Of a stretch of DNA of 64,000 bases, positions 9,925 through 21,767 are shown one piece after another (the stretch's first letter is position 1; every line of letters begins with the position of its first letter). The stretch is taken from contig JBAZXZ010000003.1 in the NCBI GenBank assembly GCA_041659565.1, positions 124,001-188,000 on the forward strand. Direction: 5' to 3'. This stretch comes from Altimarinus sp041659565 (lineage in GTDB: Bacteria > Patescibacteriota > Gracilibacteria > BD1-5 > UBA6164). The notes beneath the pieces are model-generated. The model did not search any database. It was not told where the DNA came from and was given only the letters and a program-made list of their open reading frames with translations. The position numbers and the translations under genes were made by a program.

Positions 9925-10911
9925 ATGGATAAGAAAGAAGCTTTGGCTAATGCTCTAGCAATGATAGAAAAACAATTTGGTAAATGATCAATTATGAGAC
10001 TCTGAGATAAAGAATGAGGTCAAAAAGTGGAAACTACACCTTCTTGATCATTAAGTCTTGATTTAGCTTTAGGTTGATGATATGCAAGATGAAGAGTTAT
10101 TGAGATATATTGACCTGAATCAAGTGGAAAGACAACTTTAACTCTTCATGCAATTGCTGAAATCCAAAGAACCGGATGAACTGCTGCTTTTATAGATGCT
10201 GAACATGCACTAGATCCAGAATATGCAAGAAAAATATGAGTAGATACTGATAATCTTATAATATCTCAACCAGATTATGGAGAACAAGCTTTAGAAATAG
10301 TTGATGCACTTGTTAGATCATGAGCTGTTGATTTAATTGTTGTTGACTCTGTTGCTGCATTAACTCCAAAAGCAGAAATAGAATGAGAAATGTGAGATAG
10401 TCATATGTGATTACAAGCTAGACTTATGAGTCAAGCTCTTAGAAAAATAACTTGAGCTATAAGCAAATCAAAATGTAGTGTTATTTTTATAAACCAGATA
10501 AGAAGTAAAATAGGAGTTATGTTTGGTAGTCCAGAAACTACAACTTGAGGTAATGCTTTAAAGTTTTATGCTTCTCAAAGAATTGATGTTAGAAGAAAAG
10601 ATAAAATAGAATCTTGAGCTGGTGATGGAAAAGAAGTAAGTTGAAATAGAACAAAAGTAAAAGTAATAAAAAATAAAATAGCTCCGCCTTTTAGAGAAGC
10701 TGAATTTGATATAATGTATAATGAATGAATTTCAAGAAGTTGAGAAATTGTAGATGTATGAACTGAAATTTGAGTAATTAAAAAGTCTTGATCTTTTTAT
10801 AGTTATGGTGAAATCAAACTTGGTCAATGAAGAGAAAATGCTAAAAATTTCTTAAAAGAAAATGAAAAATTAGCTCAAGAAATAAACGAAGTTATAAGAA
10901 ATAGTTTATAA
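9925..10911 (+). CDS. recA: Recombinase RecA
   Basis: 328 residues, slightly short because the C-terminal acidic tail is trimmed. It forms filaments on single-stranded DNA for strand exchange and, in many bacteria, SOS signalling. Walker A GPESSGKTT lies near 63-71, with AAFIDAEHALD, LIVVDSVAALTP (Walker B), the L1 loop region MGDSHMGLQARLMSQALRK and the L2 region INQIRSKIGVMFGSPETTTGG. TGA codes the first Gly of the P-loop and many others, making this the cleanest proof of the code. It is transcribed alone. Confidence 0.97.
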
Positions 10912-10925
10912 AATATTTTTTTACA

Positions 10926-10963
10926 TACAAAAAGAGTTAGATTAAAATCTAACTCTTTTTGTA
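10926..10963. terminator. Bidirectional terminator between recA and the surface-protein gene
   Basis: An 18-bp perfect inverted repeat (10926-10943 with 10946-10963; core gagttagatt) with a 2-base loop and A/T runs on both outer sides. It serves recA on the plus strand and the convergent gene ending at 10972 on the minus strand. Confidence 0.88.
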
Positions 10964-10971
10964 TATAAATA

Positions 10972-13900
10972 TTATTTATAAAATAATTTAGGTGGATCAG
11001 TCTGTATTCTAGAATCATATTTTATTATAAATCATTCTTTTATTTCCCCATTATCATAACAATCTCAATCATGATTAATATCACTACATCATTTATTTCA
11101 TCTTCTTATGTAATTCAAATCATAAATCATAGATTTATCAAACTCAGGAGTTGTTGTTCATCCAGGTAATATATAAGTTCATCCATTTTTTACTCATCCT
11201 AATTGAGCTCATCAAATTGTATTTCTTGTAAATAATGATCAATTCATCGTTAGTTGATATTGTAAAGCATTAGTTCTATCAATACTATCTGTTGTATATA
11301 AATTTCAACTACTATCAGCACTCATAAATCATCCATCAGCATATATAATTGCATTTATAGTTTTTACACCTGGCGTTACTAATATATTTCATTTACCATC
11401 ATATCAACTACTTGTATTATAATTATCTTTTAAAACTATTATTCAAAGTTTTTTATTACTGAGAGTATTTAAATCTCAAGTTATCGTTACATTTCAATTT
11501 ATTACTACCAATGTCTCGTAATTCAAATCTCAAGAAATAGAAAAATCTCAATTCACATATTTAACATTATTTATAGGATCACTTCAACTCTTCATATTAG
11601 AAATATAATCGTACGCTCTTTTTCTTATTTCAGTTCTTAAATCAGATGGATAAAGATTAGAAATATTTTTTCATTGTCATGTAAATTCATATTTTCAAGC
11701 TCATTGTAGTCCTCATATTATTTTAACTCAAAGAAATGGATCTCAATCAAGTTCTATAGGAGTCTTATCATTACCATAATCATAAGTAGATAAATAATAT
11801 TTTACAGTATCTCAACCTAGTGTATAACTAATAGTTGGTAATATAACTTGTATTCAAGGAGTTTTATTTAGTTCTGTTGCAGTTGCACTACTATTTATTC
11901 TTGTTTTAAATTTATATGGTCATTCTGTAGAAATAACCAAAGCTGTGTTTTGTAATGTAATATTTTCTCAAACATATGATATATCATCATTTGTTAAACC
12001 AACAGTATAAGAAGAAGGTTCAATACTAAATTTAGGATTAATTGCAGATAACCTATATGTTGTCATTGTTCATATAGAAGGTTTAGCATCCCAAGTATCT
12101 CAATCTAATGATGCTTTTAATTCTCATACATAAGGTTTTTTAAAATTATATCCTATATTACCTAAAGTCATAGTTTGTCATCATAAATCAAAATTAACTT
12201 TATTATTACAAGACACAAAAGGAGTTTTTGATTTTACATCAGCTATTTTAACTTTTTGAGGAGTTCAATCTCATCTAATTGTAATATCTGTTGTAACTGG
12301 AATAAATGTCAATGAACTATCTCAAGTCCAATCTATTCTATCTACTTTATTATTTGTATCTATAAAATTAGATGGAGTTCATAAATTCACAGCATCTTTG
12401 TTATCTTCAGTTTGAACACTTATCGTTGCATAAATAGCATTTGTATCAGAATTATTTGCATATCAAGAATCTGATAAATCACAAGTAGCATTTTCAATTA
12501 TAGTTCATTCTCAAGGTTGAGAATTATGAGGATATGTACAATTGTTTGTACAAGCATTATTATTATTTGTATCACCATCATCACAATCTTCTTTAAATCA
12601 CTTACTGTTTGGTGATTGAGGAGTTCAATCTCAACAAATTCCTAATCATGGTGGAGGTGGTGCTGGACAATCATCTATGTTTATAGTTTTATCTACAAAT
12701 ACATTTGCTGGTTTTGCTACATTTGCTGGACAACTTCAATCACATACTTGCCGGCACGAGATATTTCATTCATCATCAGAACTACATTCGTCCCAACAAT
12801 TCCAAGATATATAATTCCAGACAGCTTTCCATCTATTTTCTTGTTCACATTTTTCACTACATACATTTTTCTCAGATACATTACAAGTGGACCATTTAGG
12901 TAGCCAAGATGATATATAATAACATGAGTATGGGTTAACAGGTGGTGGTGGTGGAATTTCTTCAGGAGTTCTATAAGTAGAACAATTAGCTATATTTAAA
13001 TCTTTAATACATTTCCAATATGCAGTTGTTCATTCATCAGGAAATGTAGGATCTACAGATTGTATAACTGCTCAATTTGCACAAAAAGTTTTTCCTAACC
13101 AATTTGTATTATTATAAGTATATGGATATCAATTAGCTGTTCAACAAGATCAATAACTTGGTGGTGGTAATACTCTAGAAGCAGAACATGAAGTATTGTG
13201 TCAATTTAGATTACATGTCCAAGTAGTAGATGATCATGCATATGGAAATACTGGTGAAATTGGATTTGCTACTGATCAATTATCTTTACAATAAGTTTTT
13301 CATAACCATCAACTATCACTATATGCAAAAATATATCAATTGGCTGTTCAACAAGTAGGTTGAGGAGTTATAAATTTATATGTACCAGTACATTCTCATT
13401 TTACTCATGCACTATTAGTAACTTCTGTTTTACAATCTATCCATTGTTCTGTAGTTGCCGTAACAGGCCAAGTACCACTTATTCAACTTGGATTTAGAGT
13501 AGTAATAGGTTGCAAATGAGTTGCACATCATGATTTAGCACTTACAGCATTTGTAGATGTCAATTTTCATGTTATTGTATTTCAAACTTCTGTAGATGAT
13601 GGAGAATATGAAAGTGTACAAGTTGGTGGATCTGGATTTACAACATTATAAGTGAAATAATCTTTAACTATAACTCTTAACCACACACACTTGACTGTAC
13701 TACCAGCCCGATGACATATCTCTGGATTAATAAGAAGTTTTACTTTTGTATAGGAATTAAAATCTGGACATGTATATGGTGATGTATAGCTACAGCCATA
13801 AGGTGTCGATCCATTCGATAATTGCCGCCATCCAGTATAATGATCATAATTAAATTTTAAAGGTATTCTATATGTACCAACGGCTGATGATGCTGTTATG

Positions 13901-15585
13901 TTTCTTGCACTTGGTACAGCTGTTTCATAGTGATCATCATTATAACGACCTTCATTAATCCATGCACTTCAATAATCATAATTTCAAGGAATAGGGTCTC
14001 CGTTTGCTATTGAAGTACTTCACATATAAAATGCTATATTTGTTTCATTATGACATACATTGACAGTACATCAACCAGATGTAACTTTAAGATTTGCACC
14101 AGGAGAAATATCTGTAGTATCACTATTAACAGTATATTCACAAAAAGTTTTGTATCCAGTATCATGCATCATTGTTGCAGCTTCTACTTTATTATTTCCC
14201 AAAAAGATACTTCATAAAATCAAAAATACAAATATGTTTATTGATTTATATTTGGCTTTAAAACCAAATATAGCAAGTATAAGTATTATAACTGTTATTA
14301 TTACTATTAAAATAATATTATTTGTATTAGACCCTTTTTCTTGTTCTTTAACTTTTAAATCTTCTTTCTTTATGTTTTCTTTAGATTCTATAACTTTATC
14401 TGGCTTACTTGGTATAAAGTTATAATCTTTTTCCAATATTATTTTTCCTGATTCATCTACTATTGCAAATTTAACAGATGGATTATCACAATCAATTATA
14501 GAATCATTTATAGATTTATTGATAAGTAAATTTTTTTCTAATAAATTATGATTAACTGGACTTATACATTCTTGTTTATTATTATCATAAATTGATAAAT
14601 TATAAAATAATATTCTATTATCTTCTTTCTCTTTAAATGATTTACGAGAACCTAAAAAACCATCAGCTGATAGTGACCATAGAAATGAAGTAGTAATTTT
14701 ATCTCATTTTATATATGTACTTTTATCCAATTGTAAATTAGAAACTGTAACACTTTCTCATTGAATAACATAATGTGCATTAATTGTATTAGATATTTCT
14801 TTATCTCCATCTTTAAGTGTTACTGCAATATCATAAGCTTGTGGATCTGTTGGTTTTGGTATAGTTATATCTATTTTCTTTTTTTCTTTTGCATTAAAAG
14901 TTATAATTTCAGGTTCATAATTAGTAATTACTTTATCTCAATAAATAGTTCTTTTAAATGTATCAACAATAACACTTGAATTAATTGACTTATCAAAAAA
15001 ACTTTCTGCTTCACAAGAAAGTATTAAATCTTCATTAGATGATATATCTACTCATTGTCATAGACTATATTTTTCCGGTAATCCTTTTATTGATAAGTAA
15101 CAATTACTGATATTTATATATTGATTATTAGAACTTTTTAGATTTATTTTACCAACTATATTACTACTTAAAGGTAATCAATCTATATTTTCAGCAAGTA
15201 ACCATAATTCATATTCTCAATCTAAATAATCTGGAAGTTCTATATTTATATTTTTCTCAATCTTTGAATTTTCAGCTAAAGTTATTTTATCATCATATAC
15301 TTTTTGATAAATATTTTTTCTTATTTTATTTTCATCTTCTTTTATTAATCTAATACTATAACGAATATCTGATTGAGCTCATTTTCCATTACTTAGACTA
15401 AACCCCAAATCAATCTTGTTATTATCTTGATTAATAATATGTGAATCACGAATATTGACATCTACTACTACTACAAAATTTTCTCCACCAATATTTACTT
15501 GTTCTTCTTGTGCGGAAGTTATAAATGGTATTAATAATAAAAAGATACTAATCAAAAATCTTTTAATAATTGTTTTATTACTCAT
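10972..15585 (-). CDS. Giant multidomain surface protein
   Basis: 1537 residues in one frame once TGA is Gly; in-frame checks at eight points agree. Residues 1-25 are a signal peptide ending TSAQEE. An ectodomain of about 400 residues follows, then two adjacent membrane helices (about 424-442 and 449-463) joined by a basic loop KAKYKS. The second helix ends NKVEAA, like a signal-peptide cleavage site. After it comes a large Cys-rich region with repeated motifs (GKTYCKDNG, GKTFCANG, CWDEC) and a proline stretch PPPPP, then a segment matching the Cys-rich DxDxNNxDxC type (DCDDGDTNNNNACTNNC), and a long beta-rich C-terminus. It looks like two exported proteins fused. Function unknown; adhesion is a guess. 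Codon use changes around 13680-13970, where Gly is mostly GGN. Confidence 0.75.
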
Positions 15586-15726
15586 ATTATATTTGAGTTA
15601 AATTATAAAAATACATTTTAATATTAACATATATTTTTATAAAAAAACAAAATATGGAGATACTTTTATTGATTTTTAGATTGACGTTTATTTTAATTGA
15701 TTTTTAAATAAATTTAATATTACAAA

Positions 15727-15861
15727 TACCAAAACTAAATTGTTTTTCATATTTTTTATAGCAAATGAAAAGTGTTCAAGTCCCCAAATTTAACTTTCGT
15801 TAAATTTAGTCGAGTTTTTGAAATTTGCGAGAAAATTAAGAAAACCAATTTAGTTTTGGTA
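15727..15861. repeat. Three-tier nested inverted repeat
   Basis: The 343-bp gap 15586-15928 holds a nested structure. The outer arms taccaaaactaaattg (15727-15742 with 15846-15861) enclose gcaaat (15761-15766 with 15823-15828), which encloses aaatttaac (15786-15794 with 15799-15807, a 4-base loop). It could fold as a branched RNA or be a small non-autonomous element. No ORF lies in it. The minus-strand gene starting at 15585 has its promoter in or beside it; 15586-15726 shows nothing else clear. Confidence 0.5.
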
Positions 15862-15873
15862 AAAATTACAAAG

Positions 15874-15907
15874 AAAAATCCAAAGCAGTTATGCTTTGGA
15901 CTTTTTT
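15874..15907. terminator. Terminator after the FKBP gene
   Basis: A 9-bp stem (15879-15887 with 15892-15900, tccaaagca) with a GTTA loop and A/T runs on both sides. On the minus strand it ends the mfd-FKBP unit, 29 bases after the stop at 15929. The stem starts with the same tccaaag as the terminator at 61-84. Confidence 0.8.
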
Positions 15908-15928
15908 GATATCTAAATATTTTATATA

Positions 15929-16510
15929 CTACTCATCAGTACTATTAATTATAGTTAATTCTCACATTTGAGTTGGTATTTTTTCTCATTTTACAAGTTT
16001 ATATCAAGCATTTGCAAAACTTTGTAAACTAGCTTTAGGTACAACTTGAGTTTTTGTGCTATCATATTCACCATAAGCATCTTTTGGTGCTAATGTAACT
16101 GTTTTTTTATCTCATACTTTCATACCAACTACAGCTTTATCAAATCAAGAAATCATTTGTCCAGCTCAAACAGTAAAAGGAAGAGTTTGTCCTCTATCAT
16201 AACTAGAATCAAATTTTGTACCATCTTCTAAAGTTCAATTATAATTTACTTCAACTTTACTTCCACTAGAAACTACTGATCAAGAACTTATTTTCATCAT
16301 TTCAATATCAAAAATAAGAGTTTTACCAGCTAAAGGATGATTCATATCAAGAGTAACTGTTCACTTTAATTCTTTTGCCATTGGTTTTTGGTTAGTTTGT
16401 AAAGATGTTCCAGAAGAACTAGAATCTGTTTTATTACTTTCTTGTTTATTACAAGAAGACAATAAAAGTATAAAAATACTGCAAATTATCAAAATATTTA
16501 TTTTTTTCAT
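15929..16510 (-). CDS. FKBP-type prolyl isomerase lipoprotein, permuted strand order
   Basis: 193 residues. A lipoprotein signal peptide with lipobox LLSSC (Cys about 20) anchors it outside the membrane, followed by a Ser/Thr/Gln linker. The FKBP core is clear: VEVNYNGTLEDGTKFDSSYDRG, FTVGAGQMISGFDKAVVGM and PKDAYGEYD, close to SlyD-type enzymes with the flap insert (VVPKASLQSF). The strand TLDMNHPLAGKTLIFDIE, normally the last in SlyD-type FKBPs, here comes before the core, and the chain ends at MGELTIINSTDE where that strand would normally continue. The order is thus circularly permuted. It should help fold exported proteins such as those encoded nearby. It starts 3 bases after the mfd stop. 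Confidence 0.85.
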
Positions 16511-16513
16511 ATG

Positions 16514-19500
16514 CTATTTCTTAGAAATTAATTTAATCTTTTTATTAAAAATTTTATTTTCAAAAAGATTTAACAGATATTGTAAGAATTTTTTGTCATT
16601 TTCAAAATTTTTTATTGAAGTTCTTATTTTGTTTATATTTATAACTGCAAATAATACTTCTTTATCAAGTTCTAAAAAGTGTTTTAGTTCCTCAACTTTT
16701 ATATTTTCATCAAAATCTATTTGATAATTTATTCCTACTTTTTTAATAGAAGTGATTTTGTATTTTGATGATTTAATTCTAAGTCTAACAATATCAAATA
16801 GATTTTGTTCCTCTTTTTCTATTTTAGAATTTATATTTTTGAAATCTTCAACTAATAAATCTAAATCTTGTTCACTTTCTATACTTTCAATTTCCTTATA
16901 AAAATTAATCTTATCTGTTTCTGAATTAAAATAATTATCATTAATAAAACATTCTATATTTAAATCAACTATTGTATCAATTATTTTTATATTATTTTTT
17001 TGATTTTTTAATTCATAAATCTTTTTTTCAAGTAATTCAAGAAAAATATTAATAGAAATATTTTTATTTTGTCCACTTTGCCTGATACCAAGTATATCTC
17101 ATCATCATCTTATTTCTAGATCTTTCATAGCTATCTCAAATCAAGCTCAAAGGAAACTATAATCGACAATTGTTTTTAATCTTTTTGCTGCATCCTTGTT
17201 AATATTATCTTTTTTGTAAAGTAAATAACAATACCCCTGTCTATCGCTTCTACCTACTCTTCATCTAAGTTGATGAATTTGTGATAGTCAAAAGTTTTCA
17301 CAATTATTTATAAAAATAGTATTTACATTTGAGAAATCTATTCCATTTTCTATAACCGTTGTAGACAAAAGTATATCATATTTTTTATTTTTAAAATCTA
17401 TTATTCTATCTTCAAGTTCATCTCAAGTAAGCCTTCAGTGAGTTATAACTATTTTTTTATCTGGCATAATTGTAGACAACATATTTTTAATTATGTCTAT
17501 ATTTTCTATTCTATTATGAATAAAAAATATTTGTCAGTCTCTTTCTAATTCTTTTTTACATCATTCTAATATAATATTTTCATCAAATTTTGTAACTATT
17601 GTCTTTATACTTTTTCTTCAAAAAGGTCCTTCTTTAAGTATAGATATATCTACTATATTAGACAGTGCCATATTCAGACTTCTAGGAATTGGAGTTGCTG
17701 ACATAGACAATGTGTCTACTTTAATTTTCACTTTTTTTATTTTTTCTTTGTCTTCTACTCAAAATTTATGTTCTTCGTCTACTACTATAAGTCATAGATT
17801 TTTGAAAATAATATTTTCAGAAAGTAATTTATGAGTTCATATAACCACATCAATCTCTCAAGTCTCTAGTTTTTTAATTGTTTGCATTGTTTGTTTATAG
17901 CTTTCCAACCTTGTAAGTATCTCTATTTTAATTCAAAAACCACTAAATCTTTCTTTTGCTTTTTCAAAATGTTCATATGCAAGTACTACCAAAGGAGATA
18001 TAAAACATGCTTGTTTTTTATTTAAAAAAGCTGTAAATATAGCATTGAAAGCAATTTCAGTTTTACCAAATCATACATCTCCAACAAGAAGCCTATCCAT
18101 ATTTTTCGTAGAATTCATATCACTTAATATCTCTTCAATTCACCTAGATTGATCTTCAGTATAAATATAAGGAAAGCTTTTTTGAAATTCTCTTTCTTTT
18201 TCTTTGTGCCTTTCAAATTTAAATCAATTTTGTGCTATTCTAGCAGCATGAGTTTCAAGTAATTCTCTAGCTATTCTTTCTACATCTTCATTGACTTTCA
18301 CCATTTTCTTCTCCCATTCTTTTGTATTTAATCAAGTTAATTCGGGATCTTCATCTCATATATATTTACTAACTCTACCGACTTCAGTTATAGGAACAAA
18401 AAGTTTGTCATTATTTTTATATTCTATTTCTATATATTCTCTTTTTATATTGTTTAATTCTTTTGTTACAATTCAATTAAAAATACCAATTCCATGATCA
18501 ATGTGAACTATAAAATCACCATTACTTATTTTTAAAAGTAAATTTAAATCATTTGAAAGATTTCTTTTAATTCTTCTTTTTATAAATATCTTTGAAATAT
18601 TATCATCGCAAATTACTATATATTTTTCTGTTTCAAAAGATTTTGCTAAACTTTCATTTGATTCAAAAATAGTGTAATTTGAAATATTGTTTAAATTAGT
18701 AAAGTTTTCTATGAGTTTTTTATTTTTTGTGAATATTATTTTTTCTTTATTTTCTGACATTTTATCTCTCAATTTATCTATATTTTCTACATCTAAATCT
18801 TTTATTTCTGAATCAAGTACATTATTTCTTTGTCATATATAATCAAAACTACAAAAATTATTTAGTTTTTTTGTTATTTTTTCATAGCTAGTGTGAAAAT
18901 CAAGTAAATCAAAAACTACCATTAAAGAAGCATCATTTAATAATTCATAAAAAGGAGTTTCTTTACTGTTTTTTTTGATTGTTATGCTACCACTCTCAAT
19001 AATATCTATCGAATCAATTTTTAAGTTATTTCAAATATAAACTTCGTTTAACTCAATATCTTTGAAAAAGATTTGTTCTACTTTTTCTTTTTCCCAAATA
19101 TTTTCAACTGTGTTTCACCAAAAACTGATTTTGTATTCTTTTTTTCAATCAAAACTTATAATATAAATTAAATCTCCTATCTTTCTGTATGATCAATTTG
19201 TGCCAAATTCATTGTATATGTATCAAGATTTTGTAAGTTTTCAAATTAAATCACCAAGATCATATGTAGAATCTTTTTTTAGGTATAAACTATCTTTTTT
19301 TAGATCATACAAATTAGCATTAAATTTTAGTAAATCATCAATGGTTAAACAAAAAATTCCTTTTGAATTATTTAATACAAGATCAACTAAAACAGAGTTT
19401 TTATTAATTTTTATAAGGTTTTTTCAAAAGAAATTTAATAATTTTTCATAAATTCATACGATTTTTTCATTTTCAACAACAAGCAAAACCTTTCATTCTT

Positions 19501-19588
19501 GATTTTTTAAAATTATACTTTTTGAAAAATAATTTCCCCAAGAAATATAACTTTGTTTATTTTTTAATTTTATTTTTAAATTTAGCAT
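16514..19588 (-). CDS. mfd: Transcription-repair coupling factor Mfd
   Basis: 1024 residues, shorter than the ~1150 of model bacteria, mainly by a reduced N-terminal UvrB-like region. Mfd removes RNA polymerase stalled at lesions and recruits UvrA. The RNA-polymerase interaction module (GDFIVHIDHGIGIF, about 365-380) leads into a superfamily 2 translocase: Walker A GDVGFGKTE near 505, DEEH at 604-607, SATPIPRSL, and a C-terminal half with ENGIDFSNVNTIF and QLRGRVGRSDRQGY. A TRCF-type C-terminal domain follows. UvrA is encoded at 53.6 kb. The FKBP lipoprotein gene follows by 3 bases, an odd pairing. Confidence 0.94.
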
Positions 19589-19729
19589 AAATATTGATTA
19601 GAGCATAGTATTCTAGACCGGTCTTCTAAAAAACCAGTCTTTGTTTCATTATTATATTTTTTATTTTGAAAATAGAAAATTTTTCTTAAAATAAACAAAA
19701 ACAATTACTTGTCTTAATAATTAATAATA

Positions 19730-20299
19730 ATGTACTTATTTTTAAATGCTGTTTCAAAAAACTGAGTTCTAATTCTTTTTTGAAAAAATCGCGAGATTAT
19801 AGATTTAGAAAATATATCAATTCTTTTAGAAGAATCTTCAAAACTTAGTCTTTTGATTAATAATTTTTTGAAAAAAAATAATATTTTGTATAATGAAATT
19901 ACAAATATAGTTGTCATAAATTGACCTGGTAGTTTTACTTGAATTAGAAGTATTAGCTTAGTTGTAAATACTCTATCTTATATATTTGAAAATATAAAAT
20001 TAACTCCAATTTCCTATTTTAATTTGTTTGAAAATTATCCAATAATAAAAACATCTTCAAAAAGAGATTTATTTGTAAAAAAAAGTAAAAATAATATAAT
20101 AGAAATTATTAAAAATGAAGATTTTGTAGATTACATCAAAAATAATAATATAAAAGAAATTTACTGAGAATTTTCTTCTGAAAAATTAGATATAAAAATA
20201 AATGATAAAATAGATTATAAAAAACTACTTTCTAAAGTAATTTTAGAAGAAAAAAAACAAATTGAAACCTTTTATGTAAAAAAACCGAGTATAAATTAA
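19730..20299 (+). CDS. tsaB: tRNA threonylcarbamoyladenosine protein TsaB
   Basis: 189 residues. TsaB is the scaffold partner of TsaD in making t6A37 of ANN-decoding tRNAs. The diagnostic segment is VVINGPGSFTGIRS (about 62-75), preceded by a SLLINNFLKKN helix. The N-terminal ASKHA strand (MYLFLNAVSKNGVLILFGKN) is degenerate, as is common for TsaB, which need not hydrolyse ATP. The gap before it (19589-19729) contains an imperfect 8-bp hairpin around agaccggt but no clear promoter. The pilin gene begins 10 bases after its stop. Confidence 0.82.
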
Positions 20300-20308
20300 T
20301 TCTGATTT

Positions 20309-21619
20309 ATGAAAAAAAACAAAAAAGCCTTTACTCTCGTAGAACTAATAGTAGTTATCACAATCCTAGCAATACTATGAACAATAGCATTTATCTCATT
20401 TCAGTGATATTCATCAAATGCTAGAGATAGTGTGAGAATATCAGATATCAACAATACACAAAAATGACTTGCTTTATTTCAAATCAAATCTGGAGCTTAT
20501 CCAAAACCTGATGATTCTATTTCTATCACAGCATCATGAACAGTTATATGATATCAATGATATGTCTGAGAAAATGTATCAAGAATAATAAATCTAAGTA
20601 AATTATTTTTAGATCCTCTAGATTCTACTAGATATATATATTCTACAGATATTAATTGAACAAAATATCAATTATTAACATATTTAGAAAATTGAGATAC
20701 TTTATCTTTGTATAATAATCCAATCATAAATAGTACTTATGCAGCTACTGATTACAGTAAGAGGTATGTAAAAGTTGTATGAGATAACTTGTGAATACTT
20801 CTCAATAGTGGGAGTCTTGATCCAGTGAGTAGTGATGTAGATATTGTAACAACAAATAGTTGAACTAGTTATATGACATATTTTGATAATACTGATACTA
20901 TAACAGCAAGTTGAAATACATTATTTTCGAACATATATAATAGAAGAAATGATCTTATAAAAAACAAAGAAATTGCTAAATTAGATGATACCCTTGTTGG
21001 GTATTGGGATATGGAAACTTTGACTGGAACTTTATTGAGAGATTGGAGTAAGTATGGTAATAATGGGGTTTTAAATTGATGACTAGTTATATGATGAATT
21101 GATGGAGTAATTTGAAAAGGAACGAGCTTTGATGGGAATAATGATTATATCAATCTTTGAAATTCTTTTACAAATAAAGAAAAATATACAATCAGTCAAT
21201 GGATAAAAATAACTTCATATCCATCTAGTACAATGTATTCTATAAATATGAGATATTTAGATTATGTTATAAGAATTGTAAATGATAAAAAGTTTTATTT
21301 TTATTCTTATAGAGATAATAATGCGGGAACTCCTATAAAAAGTAATTCTCTAATTGAATTAAATAAATATTATCATATTTTAGTAGAGTTTGATTCAACT
21401 TTACCAAATAATCAAATGAAAATATATATTAATTGAAAATTAGATAATACAATAAATCGTACTTGATTATTAAATTTATCCACAGATCCAATGATTATTT
21501 GAAGCTGGAGATGAACACTAGATGGAACTCAATTTAACTGATCAATCGATGAAGTACGAATCTACAACCGTGCATTATCAGACTCAGAAATATCAGCATT
21601 ATATAATGCAACGAAATAA
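20309..21619 (+). CDS. Type IV pilin-like protein with C-terminal LamG domain
   Basis: 436 residues. The N-terminus has the prepilin signature: basic leader, then FTLVELIVVITILAIL with Glu at mature position 5, cleaved by a PilD-type peptidase. A pilin-type globular domain follows (to about 215), with a tail ending GYWDME. From there to the end is a LamG/concanavalin A-like domain, shown by GTSFDGNNDYINLGN, FTISQWIKI-like strands and the closing IDEVRIYNRALSDSEISALYN. Such domains bind glycans or proteins, so this may be a tip or minor pilin for attachment. The Arg of DEVRIYN is a CGA codon (21557-21559). The LamG part uses more GGN glycine codons than the pilin part. Confidence 0.82.
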
Positions 21620-21767
21620 TAACTAATTAAATTTAACTCATAAAACAAAACATATATAAAATAAATGATTTATATTTTCCAAAAAATCTAGTCAATTAAA
21701 ATTTGCAAATCTTTCAGAATATAATATACTATATCTATAATCTTTACTATTATAATATATAAGAATT

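Noticed and set aside
14060..14425. Plus-strand frame of 121 codons within the surface-protein gene
   Set aside because: Antisense shadow of the giant minus-strand gene, which reads through in one frame with coherent domains.
20309..21619. Pilin gene as a pseudogene broken by many TGA stops
   Set aside because: All interruptions are TGA and fall on glycines; with code 25 the frame is whole from leader to LamG end.
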